The notes under the pieces were generated by a model. It saw only the letters and a list, made by a program, of their open reading frames with translations. It was not told the DNA's origin and did not search any database. Below, piece after piece: positions 1-9,009 of a stretch of DNA of 64,000 nt. Position 1 is the first letter of the stretch; each line of letters opens with the position of its first letter. The stretch comes from Gordonia hydrophobica NBRC 16057 (GTDB lineage Bacteria; Actinomycetota; Actinomycetes; Mycobacteriales; Mycobacteriaceae): positions 1-64,000 of the forward strand of contig NZ_BCWU01000005.1 of the NCBI RefSeq assembly GCF_001592365.1. Reading direction: 5' to 3'. Made by a program: the position numbers and the translations under genes.

Positions 1-124
1 CCTCGATGGTGGCGAGTCTTCCGCCGGTGACTGCATCGACGATCGCGGCGGTATGGGTATGGACATGGGTATCGACGCCGACTGCGACCTCGACGCCTAA
101 GTGAAGATCAGTCACACTAGACAC
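1..124 (-). CDS. IS110-family transposase, N-terminal part (runs off the window)
   Basis: Partial gene entering from the left edge. A GTG start at 122-124 is preceded by a good ribosome-binding site (AGGAGG on the minus strand, about 7 bases upstream). The 41 visible residues contain GVDTHVHTHTAAIVDAVTGG, the RuvC-like first catalytic strand with its Asp, typical of the start of IS110-family DEDD transposases. The rest of the protein lies outside the window, so intactness cannot be judged. IS110 elements lack terminal inverted repeats and move by a recombinase guided by an RNA from their own non-coding end, which fits the non-coding stretch just upstream. Confidence 0.75.
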   Translation of the reverse strand, partial: MSSVTDLHLGVEVAVGVDTHVHTHTAAIVDAVTGGRLATIE

Positions 125-389
125 TGCGTTTCCTCCTCTGGAAGCGAACCATTGTTGGTTCCGGTCCAGGCAGGCAGTCACGGCAGGACTGTGATGGGAC
201 ACGTTCAGTGCGCGCAACTCTGAACGGTCAAGCTCCTGATCAGGCCAGTTACTTCCGCCTGGGCCGGGCCGACGGCCCCGAGATGGACACGTCCCATTGA
301 AGGCACTCACGGCCAGTCTCGATAAGAGTCACACCTCGGGGCTATCACCGACAGCCCATCATCACCGGGCTGTCACGTCCAGCATCACA
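125..389 (-). other. Non-coding left end of IS110 element; candidate bridge-RNA region
   Basis: About 265 bases without a convincing ORF lie between the transposase start and the REP-like repeats. In the IS110 group this upstream non-coding end encodes the bridge RNA. Visible structure: a perfect 7-bp stem with an 11-base loop at 202-226 (CGTTCAG/CTGAACG); a longer-range 7-bp pairing ATGGGAC (194-200) with GTCCCAT (291-297); and a GC-rich hairpin around 261-280. The element boundary is inferred to be near 385-390, where the genomic repeat starts. Target and donor loops were not assigned. Confidence 0.4.
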
Positions 390-937
390 GTCTCGATACT
401 CGTCGTCGCTCACTGCGTTCGCGTCGGCGAACTCGACCAGCGTGGAGGTGTGGGGCATCCCCTACGCTGATCGAGTAGCTGCCTGGGAGCGTAGCGAGCA
501 CGCAGCGTATCGAGATCCACGTGGCGATCGGCTGGGTGTGTGTTCGAGTCGGTGCTTGCGGCGGTCTCGATACTCGTCGTCGCTCACTGCGTTCGCGTCG
601 GCGAACTCGACCAGCGTGGAGGTGTGGGGCATCCCCTACGTTGATCGAGTAGCTGCCTGGGAGCGTAGCGAGCACGCAGCGTATCGAGATCCACGTGGTG
701 ATCGGCTGGGTGCGTGTGTGCTCGAGTCGGTGCTTGTGGCGGTCTCGATACTCGTCGTCGCTCACTGCGTTCGCGGCGGCGAACTCGACCAGCGTGGAGG
801 TGTGGGGCGGCGAACTCGACCAGCGTGGAGGTGCGGCGGCGAACTCGACCAGCGTGGGGGCGTCGGCGAACTCGACCAGCGTGGGGGTGCGGCGGCGAAC
901 TCGACCGGCGTGGAGGGGTGCGTCGGCGAACTCGCCT
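390..937. repeat. REP-like tandem repeats followed by a 29-bp minisatellite
   Basis: Two complete units of 174 bp (390-563) and 178 bp (564-741) and a truncated third from 742 are near-identical. Each carries inverted arms TCTCGATA ... TATCGAGA (for example 391-398 and 508-515) around an internal GCTGATCGAGTAGC segment. The third unit runs into six copies of a roughly 29-bp motif (GGCGAACTCGACCAGCGTGG) starting near 778, 809, 838, 865, 894 and 925, ending at the phoU stop codon. Open frames here are repeat artefacts. Related palindromes occur at 14296, 46752 and 63609. Confidence 0.8.
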
Positions 938-1598
938 AACTGACTTCCTGCAACTCCTCGGGAGTCTTGCCGGTGGCCTGGAAGACGACGCGGCGGCCGA
1001 TGAGCACGGCGTGGTCGGCGAAACGCTCGTAGTAGCGGCCCAGCAGTGTCACGTCGACGGCGGCGGCGACACCGTGCTCCCATTCGCGGTCCATCATGAC
1101 CGTGAACAGGTGGCGGTGGAGGTCGTCCATCGCGTCGTCGTCGTCCATCAGGGTCAGGGCGTCGTGGTAGTCCTGGTCCTGCAGGACGCGGCGCGCATCG
1201 TGCGCGAGCTCGACGGCCAGGCGGCCCATCTCTTCGAAGTATCCGGCGACCTCTTCGGGCAGCACCTTCGCCGGATGACGGCGTCGTGCGACTTTCGCAA
1301 CGTGAAGGGCGAGGGCACCCATGCGGTCGATCTCCGAGACGAGTTGAAAGCCGCTCACGATCGAGCGGAGGTCGCCGGCCACCGGCGCCTGGAGGGCGAG
1401 GAGTTGAAACGCCTGATCCTCGGCCTCCGCAGACTTCTCGGTCAGCGAATCATGGTCGGAGATCACCTTTTCGGCAAGTTCGAGATCGGCCTGAAGCAGA
1501 GCCTGAGTGGCTTGAGCCATCGCTGCTCCGACCTCGGAGACCATATCGCCCAGGGCCTGATTCAAGGCAGCCATCTGCTCCTGATACACGTCACGCAT
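936..1598 (-). CDS. phoU: Phosphate transport/signalling regulator PhoU (PhoY type)
   Basis: 220 residues, the normal PhoU length, all alpha-helical by composition: two PhoU repeats, about residues 10-95 and 115-205. Recognisable signatures are the N-terminal helix with [14 protein letters not shown], followed by [17 protein letters not shown] and, in repeat 2, [17 protein letters not shown], whose Glu/Asp side chains bind metal in the family. PhoU modulates the PstSCAB phosphate transporter and the SenX3/RegX3-type kinase and in mycobacteria affects persistence. No pst genes are adjacent. It lies convergent to the repeat array, and gene order phoU, LCP, dus, desaturase matches Rv0821c-Rv0824c (phoY2 locus), so this is likely the phoY2 orthologue. 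Confidence 0.92.
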   Translation of the reverse strand: MRDVYQEQMAALNQALGDMVSEVGAAMAQATQALLQADLELAEKVISDHDSLTEKSAEAEDQAFQLLALQAPVAGDLRSIVSGFQLVSEIDRMGALALHVAKVARRRHPAKVLPEEVAGYFEEMGRLAVELAHDARRVLQDQDYHDALTLMDDDDAMDDLHRHLFTVMMDREWEHGVAAAVDVTLLGRYYERFADHAVLIGRRVVFQATGKTPEELQEVS

Positions 1599-1721
1599 GG
1601 ATTACACCTTACGTACACCGGCCCGCACCCGCTGGTCGCGGGCGATGAAGACATCGTGAACTCTTGGCGCACCCGGGTGTATCGCAGGTGATCGAGCGGG
1701 GTGTGAGCGGCCAAAAAGGCC

Positions 1722-3953
1722 CTATGAGCAGGTGGTATCGCCCGCGTTGGTGACCGAGAGATCGTTGGGCAGGTCGCTGTTGTTCACATTGGCGGGGAGC
1801 TGGCCGACGGTCAGCACCGACCCGGCCTCGGGTGCGGTGGTGATGGTCTCCACTCCGCCGAAATCGCTGCCGAGAATCACGGCGACGCCCACCTTGACCG
1901 TGCTGTCCTCCTGGATCTTGGCTCCGGGGAACATCGACGCCACGGTCGCGGCCGAATCCTGCTGACCGGGACCGTAACGGACGACGGTGTCGGTCCGCTT
2001 CTCCGAGGAGTCGGCGACACCGGAGACGTCGATGCCCTGACGCGCCAACTCCTCCATCACCGAGGTGGCCAGACCGCTCTGGGCGGTGCCGTTCAACACC
2101 CGGACGCTGGTGTTGGACAGGTACTGGGCCGTCAGGTCCTTCTTGGCCGGTTTCGGTGCCGGAGAGGCCTTCGTCGTCGTTGCCGACGACGACTTCCGCT
2201 TCTCCTTCTTCTCGCCGGGGAGCGGTTTGTCGTCGATGATCGCGTTGAAGATGGCATCGATGTCGTCGGTTCGCGGGATCTCGTTGTTCTCACCGTCGGT
2301 GGTGGTTCCCGCGGTCGGGACCGTGAGGAAGGTGACCCGGCCGGCATCCATACCCTGCATCGACTCGGCGAGTTGGATCAGCGATGCCGTATCGACGTTG
2401 TCGACCTGGCTGTACTTGATGAACGTGCTGGTCATCTTGTTCAGCTTCGACGGATTGGACAGTACGTCGCCCGACAGGGTGGCGCGCAGCAGTGACGACA
2501 TGAACAGCTGTTGGCGTTTGATGCGACCGTAGTCGCCGTTGCCCTCCACCGAGATGTGGCGAGCGCGGACGTAGTTGAGCGCCTGACGACCGGTCAGTTT
2601 CCTGGTTCCCGCCTTGCGGAGAATGGTGCCGAGCTCGTAGTCGTACAGCGGAACCGTTGAGCACACTTGGACGCCGCCGACGGCGCGCACCACGTGTTCG
2701 AAGCCCGAGAAGTCCATGGCGATGAAGTGGTTGATGTTCAGGCCGCTCATCTGCGTCAGCGTCTTGACCAGGCAGTTCGGTCCACCGTCGGCGTAGACGC
2801 TGTTCAGTTTGACGCCGTTCGCTGCGGGGAGATCGCCGGTGTACGCGCGGTCGTTGTCGTTCCAGTCCTGGCATTCGGGACGGTCGACGGCGAGGTCGCG
2901 CGGCCACGACACGGCGACCACGCGACTGCGGTCGGCGGGGATGTTGACCAGCAGAACGGTGTCGGACCGGGTGCCCTCGACGGAGTCGGCCTCGCCGGCC
3001 CCGACCTTCGCGTTCTTGCCGGAGCGGGTGTCGGTGCCGACGATCAGGTAGGTCTCGTCGTTCTCCTGGCCTCCGCGGTTGCGGATGTTGGAGTTCTCGG
3101 GGTCGAGTGCGTGGACGGTGTTCCAGGCGCCGTCGACGGTGCGCATCCAGTTCCAGGCATAACCGGTGCCGACCAGCGACAGCAGGCAGGCCAGGCCGAG
3201 CAGGACCCGCCCGGTGTTGGTGGCGATGGTGCGCGTGCGATACCGATCGGTGGCACTGCGCCGGTTGTCGCGGATCTGGTTGAGCGCCGCGGTCAGATCG
3301 GGTGTCTGCTGCAGACGGCCTCGCCGGCTCCGCGGAGCTTCGGCGGCCGGAATCTCGGTGACGGGCGCCTTCGGCGCGGGCTCGGTCTCCGGTGGCTTGG
3401 TGCGACTCGCCGACTCGGCCGCCATCGCGGCGGGACTGCGGGTGACTCGAGTCTCGGCCGCGGTGCGTTCGGAGGTGTCCGGTGCGGGCCGCTGACTGCG
3501 GGACTCTTCGGACAGGCGGGCAGTGGTCGCGGTGTCGGAGAGGTCGACGGACGGCTGATCGGTGACCGCGGGGATGGCGGTCGTCACCTCGTTGGAAGCG
3601 GGAATCTGCGGCGACGGCGGAGCGGGCGGTCGGGCCTCGGTGGGCCGCGGCTGCGGACGACGGGGCGGCAACTGCTGCCGCTGCGCACGCTGCGGCGCAC
3701 CGGTCTCGTCGACGCCCATCTGCTCCATGAGCTGGCGGACGGTCAGGCGTCCCCGCGGCCGGACGTAGGCGTCGCGGGAAGCGGGTTCGCGCAGACCGTC
3801 GGCATGCGGAGTGGGCGGTGCGTTCTGTGCTGGGCCGCCGGTCTCGCCGAACCTGGTCCGGAAGTCGTAGGCCCCGGACCGGCCTGCGCGCCGCGATCGC
3901 CGAGCAGACGTGTCGTCGTCGGGCTCGGAGGAGCCGGGGCGGTCAGAACTCAC
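1722..3953 (-). CDS. LytR-CpsA-Psr (LCP) family glycopolymer ligase with LytR_C domain
   Basis: 743 residues from a GTG start. Residues 1-235 are a Pro/Arg/Thr-rich, probably disordered cytoplasmic region (RRGRL, KPPETEPAPK). One membrane segment lies at about 245-265 (LLGLACLLSLVGTGYAW). The extracellular LCP core (about 295-500) shows the TDTRSG and EGTRSDTVLLVNIP Arg/Asp motifs and the conserved RHISVEGNGDYGRIKRQQ region. A LytR_C domain follows at about 610-700 (VRVLNGTAQSGLA). LCP enzymes transfer polyprenyl-linked glycans to peptidoglycan, in this group arabinogalactan. The position beside phoU and dus matches Rv0822c. The long N-terminal extension is unusual compared with classical Lcp1. 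Confidence 0.88.
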   Translation of the reverse strand: MSSDRPGSSEPDDDTSARRSRRAGRSGAYDFRTRFGETGGPAQNAPPTPHADGLREPASRDAYVRPRGRLTVRQLMEQMGVDETGAPQRAQRQQLPPRRPQPRPTEARPPAPPSPQIPASNEVTTAIPAVTDQPSVDLSDTATTARLSEESRSQRPAPDTSERTAAETRVTRSPAAMAAESASRTKPPETEPAPKAPVTEIPAAEAPRSRRGRLQQTPDLTAALNQIRDNRRSATDRYRTRTIATNTGRVLLGLACLLSLVGTGYAWNWMRTVDGAWNTVHALDPENSNIRNRGGQENDETYLIVGTDTRSGKNAKVGAGEADSVEGTRSDTVLLVNIPADRSRVVAVSWPRDLAVDRPECQDWNDNDRAYTGDLPAANGVKLNSVYADGGPNCLVKTLTQMSGLNINHFIAMDFSGFEHVVRAVGGVQVCSTVPLYDYELGTILRKAGTRKLTGRQALNYVRARHISVEGNGDYGRIKRQQLFMSSLLRATLSGDVLSNPSKLNKMTSTFIKYSQVDNVDTASLIQLAESMQGMDAGRVTFLTVPTAGTTTDGENNEIPRTDDIDAIFNAIIDDKPLPGEKKEKRKSSSATTTKASPAPKPAKKDLTAQYLSNTSVRVLNGTAQSGLATSVMEELARQGIDVSGVADSSEKRTDTVVRYGPGQQDSAATVASMFPGAKIQEDSTVKVGVAVILGSDFGGVETITTAPEAGSVLTVGQLPANVNNSDLPNDLSVTNAGDTTCS

Positions 3954-4081
3954 AGTGCTACTTTCTCACGGTGTCAGGGCGGTCGCGGCGTCGAGGGAGG
4001 GTCGACTTGCATGCCGCGTGCTTGGCACATCCTAATGGGAACACCTGAGAGGTCCCTGCGGCGTGGCGGTCGGGAGACTCG

Positions 4082-5296
4082 TCAGCCGCCGGAATGCATG
4101 ATCTCGGCGCCCTCCGGGACGGTGTCGTCTTCGGGATCGTCGAGCCACCCTTCGGGCAGCGCGACCGATGCGGGCGATCCCTGTCGTCCACGCGGGCCGT
4201 GGGCGTCGTCCGGGAAAGGAGTGTCGGCGGGCAGCGTCGAGATCAGTTCTCGCAGGTCGTCGAGCGTCTTCACCAGCGACAGCGACGACCGCAGATCCGA
4301 ACCGGCCGGGAATCCGCGCAGATACCAGGCGACGTGCTTGCGGATCTCGCGCATGCCCTTCATCTCGCCGTGATGCGCGGCGAGCAGTTCGCCGTGGCGA
4401 ATCATGATCTCGCCCACTTCTCCGAGATTCGGCGGCGTGGGAGCTTCCACACCGCGCAGTCGGGCCGAGAGTTCGGCGAACAACCACGGACGTCCCAGGC
4501 AACCGCGACCGACGACGACGCCGTCGCACCCGGTCTGTGCCATCATGCGGACGGCGTCGTCGGCCTCGAAAATGTCTCCGTTGCCGAGGACCGGGACACT
4601 CGTCACGTGCTCTTTGAGGCGAGCGATCTCGTCCCAGACCGCTGTGCCGGAGTAGCGCTGCGACGCGGTGCGGGCATGGAGGGCGACAGCCTGCGCACCC
4701 TCGTCGGCGGCGATTCGGCCGGCGTCCAGATGCGTGTGGTGGTCGTCGTCGATGCCGATCCGGAACTTCACCGTGACCGGGATATCGGTGCCTTCGGTGG
4801 CGCGCACCGCGGCGGCGACGACATTGCGGAACAGTCGCCGCTTGTAGGGGATGGCCGAGCCGCCGCCCTTGCGGGTGACCTTCGGGACCGGGCAGCCGAA
4901 GTTCATGTCGATGTGGTCGGCGAGGTTCTCGTCGACAATCATCTTCGCCGCCTGGTACGTGTACTCGGGATCGACGGTGTACAGCTGCATCGACCGCGGC
5001 GTCTCGCTCGGATCGAAGGCGGTCATGTGCATCGTCACCGGATGCCGCTCCACCAGGGCGCGGGCAGTCACCATCTCGCACACGTACAGGCCGGAGACGG
5101 TACCGGTGCGAGCCATCTCGAGCTCACGGCACAGGACGCGGAACGCGACGTTGGTGACGCCGGCCATCGGCGCGAGTACCACGGGGCTGTTCAGTCCGAT
5201 GGATCCGATCCGCAGAGCGGGTTCGGGAACGAGCGAAGCACCGGCCTCCTCGGGGATTCCCGAAGACGCCGGTGCGGACAGAGTGTTCGTGCTCAG
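4082..5296 (-). CDS. dus: tRNA-dihydrouridine synthase (DusB type), start codon unusual
   Basis: FMN-dependent reductase converting tRNA uridines to dihydrouridine. TIM-barrel signatures: VVLAPMAGVTN, the catalytic Cys in MNFGCPVPKVTRKGGGSA, HARTASQRYSG and the phosphate-binding GNGDIF and VVVGRGCLGRPW motifs. The first canonical start (GTG, 5180-5182) would begin at VLAPMAG and cut off the family's N-terminal strand, which is encoded in frame upstream (LRIGSIGLNSPVVLAP). That upstream frame is open back to the desaturase stop but has no ATG, GTG or TTG; the likeliest start is a CTG at 5294-5296 overlapping that stop as CTGA, giving 404 residues beginning MSTNTLSAP. With the GTG the protein is 366 residues. 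Synteny matches Rv0823c. Confidence 0.88.
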   Translation of the reverse strand: MSTNTLSAPASSGIPEEAGASLVPEPALRIGSIGLNSPVVLAPMAGVTNVAFRVLCRELEMARTGTVSGLYVCEMVTARALVERHPVTMHMTAFDPSETPRSMQLYTVDPEYTYQAAKMIVDENLADHIDMNFGCPVPKVTRKGGGSAIPYKRRLFRNVVAAAVRATEGTDIPVTVKFRIGIDDDHHTHLDAGRIAADEGAQAVALHARTASQRYSGTAVWDEIARLKEHVTSVPVLGNGDIFEADDAVRMMAQTGCDGVVVGRGCLGRPWLFAELSARLRGVEAPTPPNLGEVGEIMIRHGELLAAHHGEMKGMREIRKHVAWYLRGFPAGSDLRSSLSLVKTLDDLRELISTLPADTPFPDDAHGPRGRQGSPASVALPEGWLDDPEDDTVPEGAEIMHSGG

Positions 5297-6285
5297 GACG
5301 CTTGCTTCTCCCGCTTGGCCGCTTCACGAGCGAGGGAGCGATCACGCATCTCTTCGAAGCGGGCGGCGTCCTTCTCGAGCTGGTCGAGGAACGTGGCGAG
5401 CTCGTCGCGCGTCTTCTCGCCCTGGGGGCCGAAGTCGGTGCGCTCGAAGACCTTCCACTTGCGCAGGACCGGCGCGATGACCTCTTCCAGGTGCTGACGG
5501 AGGTCGTAGATGCCGTGCTTGGCCATCAGGACGCCGTGGCGGCGGAAGTTCGGCATGCCTGCGCCCGGCATCTGGAAGTTGGTGACGATGTCGGTCACCG
5601 CGCGCAGCGTCTGGTCCGGCGCGAGGTCCATGCCCGCACCGCAGATGTTGCGGTAGAAGATCATGTGCAGGTTCTCGTCGGCGGCGATGCGCTGCAGCAT
5701 GCGGTCGGCGATCGGGTCGTTGCACGCCTTGCCGGTGTTGCGGTGGCTGACGCGGGTCGCCAGCTCCTGGAACGTCACGTAGGCGACCGAGTGGAGGAGA
5801 CCGATCTCCTCGCCCATCTCCGCCATCTCTTCGGCGCGGTCCGCCGCGGCCAGGAGCGGGTCGTATCCGTTGGTCATGTGGATCATGCGCGCCTGCTCGA
5901 GGGCCACCGGGTCGACGCCGCGGGTCACGACCAGGTAGTCGCGCATCGCGATGCCGTGGCGGTCCTCCTCGGCGGTCCACCGGCCGACCCAGTGTCCCCA
6001 CGCGGAGTCCATCGAGAAGTTCTCGGCGATCACGCGGTGGTACGAGGGCAGATTGTCCTCGGTGAGCAGGTTCGTGATCATCGCGGCCTTGGCGACCTCG
6101 TCGAGTTGCGAATCCTCGGGGTCGTAGTCCGTGCCGCCGAGCGCGGCGAAATTCTTGCCTTCGTCCCACGGGACGTAGTCGTGCGGGTTCCAGTCGCGGG
6201 CCGTCTTGAGGTGGCGATTGACGTTGGCCTCGGCGGTCGGCTCCAGCTCCCGCAGGAGCTCGAGTTGTGTGAGTTGACGTGCCAT
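5293..6285 (-). CDS. desA1: Acyl-[ACP] desaturase, ferritin-like diiron (DesA1 type)
   Basis: 330 residues. Soluble diiron desaturase that introduces a double bond into acyl-ACP chains, in mycobacteria for mycolic-acid precursors. The iron ligands are visible: E76 and H83 (EDNLPSYH), the first ExxH at 107-110 (AEEDRH), E174/H181 and the second ExxH at 204-207 (DENLH). The gene starts an apparently coupled pair with dus (CTGA overlap) and matches Rv0824c by position. A close paralogue sits on the other strand at 12479; compared with it, this copy has about 15 extra residues at 141-160 (AAADRAEEMAEMGEE). Confidence 0.92.
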   Translation of the reverse strand: MARQLTQLELLRELEPTAEANVNRHLKTARDWNPHDYVPWDEGKNFAALGGTDYDPEDSQLDEVAKAAMITNLLTEDNLPSYHRVIAENFSMDSAWGHWVGRWTAEEDRHGIAMRDYLVVTRGVDPVALEQARMIHMTNGYDPLLAAADRAEEMAEMGEEIGLLHSVAYVTFQELATRVSHRNTGKACNDPIADRMLQRIAADENLHMIFYRNICGAGMDLAPDQTLRAVTDIVTNFQMPGAGMPNFRRHGVLMAKHGIYDLRQHLEEVIAPVLRKWKVFERTDFGPQGEKTRDELATFLDQLEKDAARFEEMRDRSLAREAAKREKQAS

Positions 6286-6554
6286 CGGTGTTCCTCTGGT
6301 CGGTTACGGGTCGTCTCGGGTGGCGGCCGGGTTTGCGTCCTGGACACGCCCGACATGCGTAATCGCTCTCCAGGCTACGTCACGCGCAGGTCTGTCCCAA
6401 GTCTGTTCAGATGCGGTGCGTGCACGAAGAATGGAGTGCACCACAGTCGATACATCGCTCGCCTGGGCGGTCGGTGTTAACGACTCCGTGGAGTGGGTTA
6501 CGTCACCGTAGGTTACTCCGTGGTCGGCACGGCAGGCCAGTGCTCACCTCGTCC

Positions 6555-7067
6555 CTATCTCTTCCCGAACATCGCGCCCGTCGTCTCCATCCATGCCCGA
6601 GCCGATTCGTCGAGGGTTCCCAGTTCGGCGGCGCGGTCGCACCAGCGGCGTGCCATGAGGCCGAACTCCATCGGGTTGTACACGTCCTCTTCGCACTTCC
6701 ACAGGCCGTCGCCCGCGTACGTGAGGATGGTGATGTTGGTGGCGGTGAAGACCGAACCGTCGCCGGGATCACGCATCGGGTTGTCGATCTCGCAGATCAC
6801 TCGACCGGTGGCGGGATCGGCGACATGCCACAGCGACGGGTACTCGGCCATATGACTTCCGGGGAACGACCGCATGGTCTTGGTGACCCATGCGCGAATC
6901 GCTTCGCGTCCGGAGAACGTGCCGTAGGCGTGCTCGATGTAGTCGGCGTCGACGGTGAACTGGTCGGCCCAGCGGTCCCAATCGTCGCTGACGGCCACCT
7001 CGGCGACCGTCTGCTGGAACTGTGCGAAGGCGTCGTTGAGTTCGTGGGCAGAGAACGTGGGGGTCAT
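6555..7067 (-). CDS. SnoaL-like / nuclear transport factor 2-fold protein
   Basis: 170 residues from ATG 7065-7067. A longer frame exists upstream (to 7166), but its extra residues are Arg/Pro-rich and look non-coding. The NTF2-like pattern is clear: N-terminal helices (ELNDAFAQFQQTVAEV), WDRWADQFTVDADYIEH, GREAIRAWVTKTM, and a strand-rich centre with ITILTYAGDGLWKCEEDVYNP. Members are small hydrolases, isomerases or ligand-binding proteins, often acting on polyketides or steroids; no substrate can be inferred. It is transcribed away from the kinase gene at 7228, with about 160 bases between them. Confidence 0.75.
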   Translation of the reverse strand: MTPTFSAHELNDAFAQFQQTVAEVAVSDDWDRWADQFTVDADYIEHAYGTFSGREAIRAWVTKTMRSFPGSHMAEYPSLWHVADPATGRVICEIDNPMRDPGDGSVFTATNITILTYAGDGLWKCEEDVYNPMEFGLMARRWCDRAAELGTLDESARAWMETTGAMFGKR

Positions 7068-7227
7068 GGGGCCCGATCGTAGGTTCGGCGACGGCGCGCG
7101 GCGAGGATTCGAGGGAGGACGGCGCAGACTCGACGTCATTCGGCAGGGATAGGTGTCCGCGGTCATCGGCGCGACCGGCCGGTAGCATTCGGCGCGAAGA
7201 GCAGCGACCAGGTGAAACGGCAGGGGA

Positions 7228-9009
7228 ATGTTCCAGATCGGGGACGAGATCGCGGGCTACCGCGTCGAGGAAGTGCTCGGGGCCGGCGGCATGGGTGAAG
7301 TCTACAAGGCAGCGCATCCGCGACTGCCGCGGAGCGACGCGATCAAAGTGCTGCGGTCTGCCCACGGCGGAGATCCGGTGGTGCGGCAGCGGTTTGAACG
7401 TGAAGCCGACCTGATGGCGCCGCTGGCCCATCCGAATCTGGTGCGCGTGTACGACCGCGGCGGGTTCGGCGACGTGCTGTGGATCGCCATGGAGATGGTT
7501 CCGGGCACCGATGCCGCGAAGCTCTCGAAGGCATCGCCTGCCGGCATGGATCCGCGGTTGGTGGTCAACATCGTCAACGGCGTCGCCGCAGGGCTGGACA
7601 CCGCCCATCGGCACGGCGTGCTGCACCGCGATGTGAAGCCGGCGAACATCTTGATCATGCCGGGCGCGGATCCGGTGATGCCGGAAGCAGTCAAGGTCAC
7701 CGACTTCGGCATCGCGCAGGCGTTGGGGGAGGCGGGGGCCGGGCTCACCAGCACCGGCACCACCGTCGGCACCATGAAGTACTGCTCGCCGGAACAGATC
7801 GACGGTCGCGGCGTGGACGGTCGCAGCGACGTGTACTCGCTCGCCGCCACCACCTTCGAGCTCCTCACCGGCAACGCACCGTACGACTCGGACAGTCTGC
7901 AGGGGCTGATGACGGCGCATCTGTTCGCCGAGCCGCCGCGTGCCACCGACCGCGTGCGGTCGTTGCCGCCCGCCGTCGACGCCGTTCTCGCCTCGGGCCT
8001 CGCCAAGGATCCGGCGGCCAGGCCCGCCACCGCGACGGCGTTCGCGCACGCCCTGTATTCCGCCTTCACCGGCGGCGTCGTGACCCTTCCGCGCAGTGGT
8101 CCGGCGTTCGCCAACACCCCGGGTGCGCCCGTCGCGACGCCGCAGCACGCGCTGGGTCCGATCGGGTCGTTGCCGGCACGACCGCCCGCGCGGCCGTCGC
8201 GCTGGTACCAGAAGGTGCCGGTGGTCGCGTCGATCGCGATCGTCGCGGCGCTGGTCCTCGGCGTCGGCGGAGCGTTCGCCTGGAACAGTGCCGGGAGTCT
8301 GGCGACTCCCGACCGGCCGGACGCGACCGTGACCGCCGCCGGCGTCGAACTGTCGTGGAACGCCGTCTCCGGGGCCGATCAATACCTGGTCAGGGAGGAC
8401 GGCGACGTCATCGCGACCGTCGGCGATCCCTCCTTCGTCCGCACCTCGCCGCTCCCCGGACAGCACACCTACTCGGTGGCGGCACGATCGACGTCGACCG
8501 GCGGATCGGACTTCTCGTCGGCCGCCGACCTCACCGTCACGGTGACCTGGGGCGATTTCCACGACATCGCCAAGCTCTACCCCGAACTGATTCCGGCCAC
8601 ACCCGCGAGCACCAGCGGATACGACTCGCTGTGGTGCCGTGGCCTGGGGTTGTACCCGGTCGACGAACCGAAGAAGACATCGCGCCTGATCATGTGCGAC
8701 AAGGTCGACGACGCCGCGAACAAGCGGGCGTACTCGGTCGCCGTCTACGCCTATGGGAACGCCGACGATGCGCGGCTCGCCTCCTTCGGCGAGTTCCTGA
8801 CCGACGATGAGAGCGCTTCGGGGTTCACGACCGCGCAGGGCACGCCGGGCTCGATGCGGTACGGCATGCTGGACGGTTCCGCGACCGCGGTGTTCTCCTA
8901 CCCGTCGACCGACGACTCTCCGGAGGCCACGACCTTCGTCGAGGTCGTCGTCCCCGGTTCGAAGGACCCCCGAGCCGCGCGAACGATCATGGAGAGGCTG
9001 CCCTTCTGA
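7228..9009 (+). CDS. Transmembrane serine/threonine protein kinase with FN3-like ectodomain
   Basis: 593 residues. PknB-type kinase domain at about 11-270: Gly-rich loop GAGGMG (18-23), catalytic Lys40, HRDVKPANI (133-141), DFG (159-161) and the P+1 region MKYCSPEQIDG. One membrane segment at 331-352 is followed outside by a fibronectin-III-like domain (about 360-440, ELSWNAVSGADQYLVRED) and a C-terminal module of about 150 residues (YPELIPATPASTSGYDSLWCRGL). The ectodomain modules recur in the next gene, which starts on the last base of this stop codon (TGATG). All catalytic motifs are intact. The ectodomain differs from PASTA or beta-propeller types, so the signal is unknown. Confidence 0.9.
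   Translation: MFQIGDEIAGYRVEEVLGAGGMGEVYKAAHPRLPRSDAIKVLRSAHGGDPVVRQRFEREADLMAPLAHPNLVRVYDRGGFGDVLWIAMEMVPGTDAAKLSKASPAGMDPRLVVNIVNGVAAGLDTAHRHGVLHRDVKPANILIMPGADPVMPEAVKVTDFGIAQALGEAGAGLTSTGTTVGTMKYCSPEQIDGRGVDGRSDVYSLAATTFELLTGNAPYDSDSLQGLMTAHLFAEPPRATDRVRSLPPAVDAVLASGLAKDPAARPATATAFAHALYSAFTGGVVTLPRSGPAFANTPGAPVATPQHALGPIGSLPARPPARPSRWYQKVPVVASIAIVAALVLGVGGAFAWNSAGSLATPDRPDATVTAAGVELSWNAVSGADQYLVREDGDVIATVGDPSFVRTSPLPGQHTYSVAARSTSTGGSDFSSAADLTVTVTWGDFHDIAKLYPELIPATPASTSGYDSLWCRGLGLYPVDEPKKTSRLIMCDKVDDAANKRAYSVAVYAYGNADDARLASFGEFLTDDESASGFTTAQGTPGSMRYGMLDGSATAVFSYPSTDDSPEATTFVEVVVPGSKDPRAARTIMERLPF

Noticed and set aside
385-1083. Open frames across the 390-937 repeats on both strands
   Set aside because: Low-complexity translations of tandem DNA repeats, no ribosome-binding sites, and overlap with phoU.
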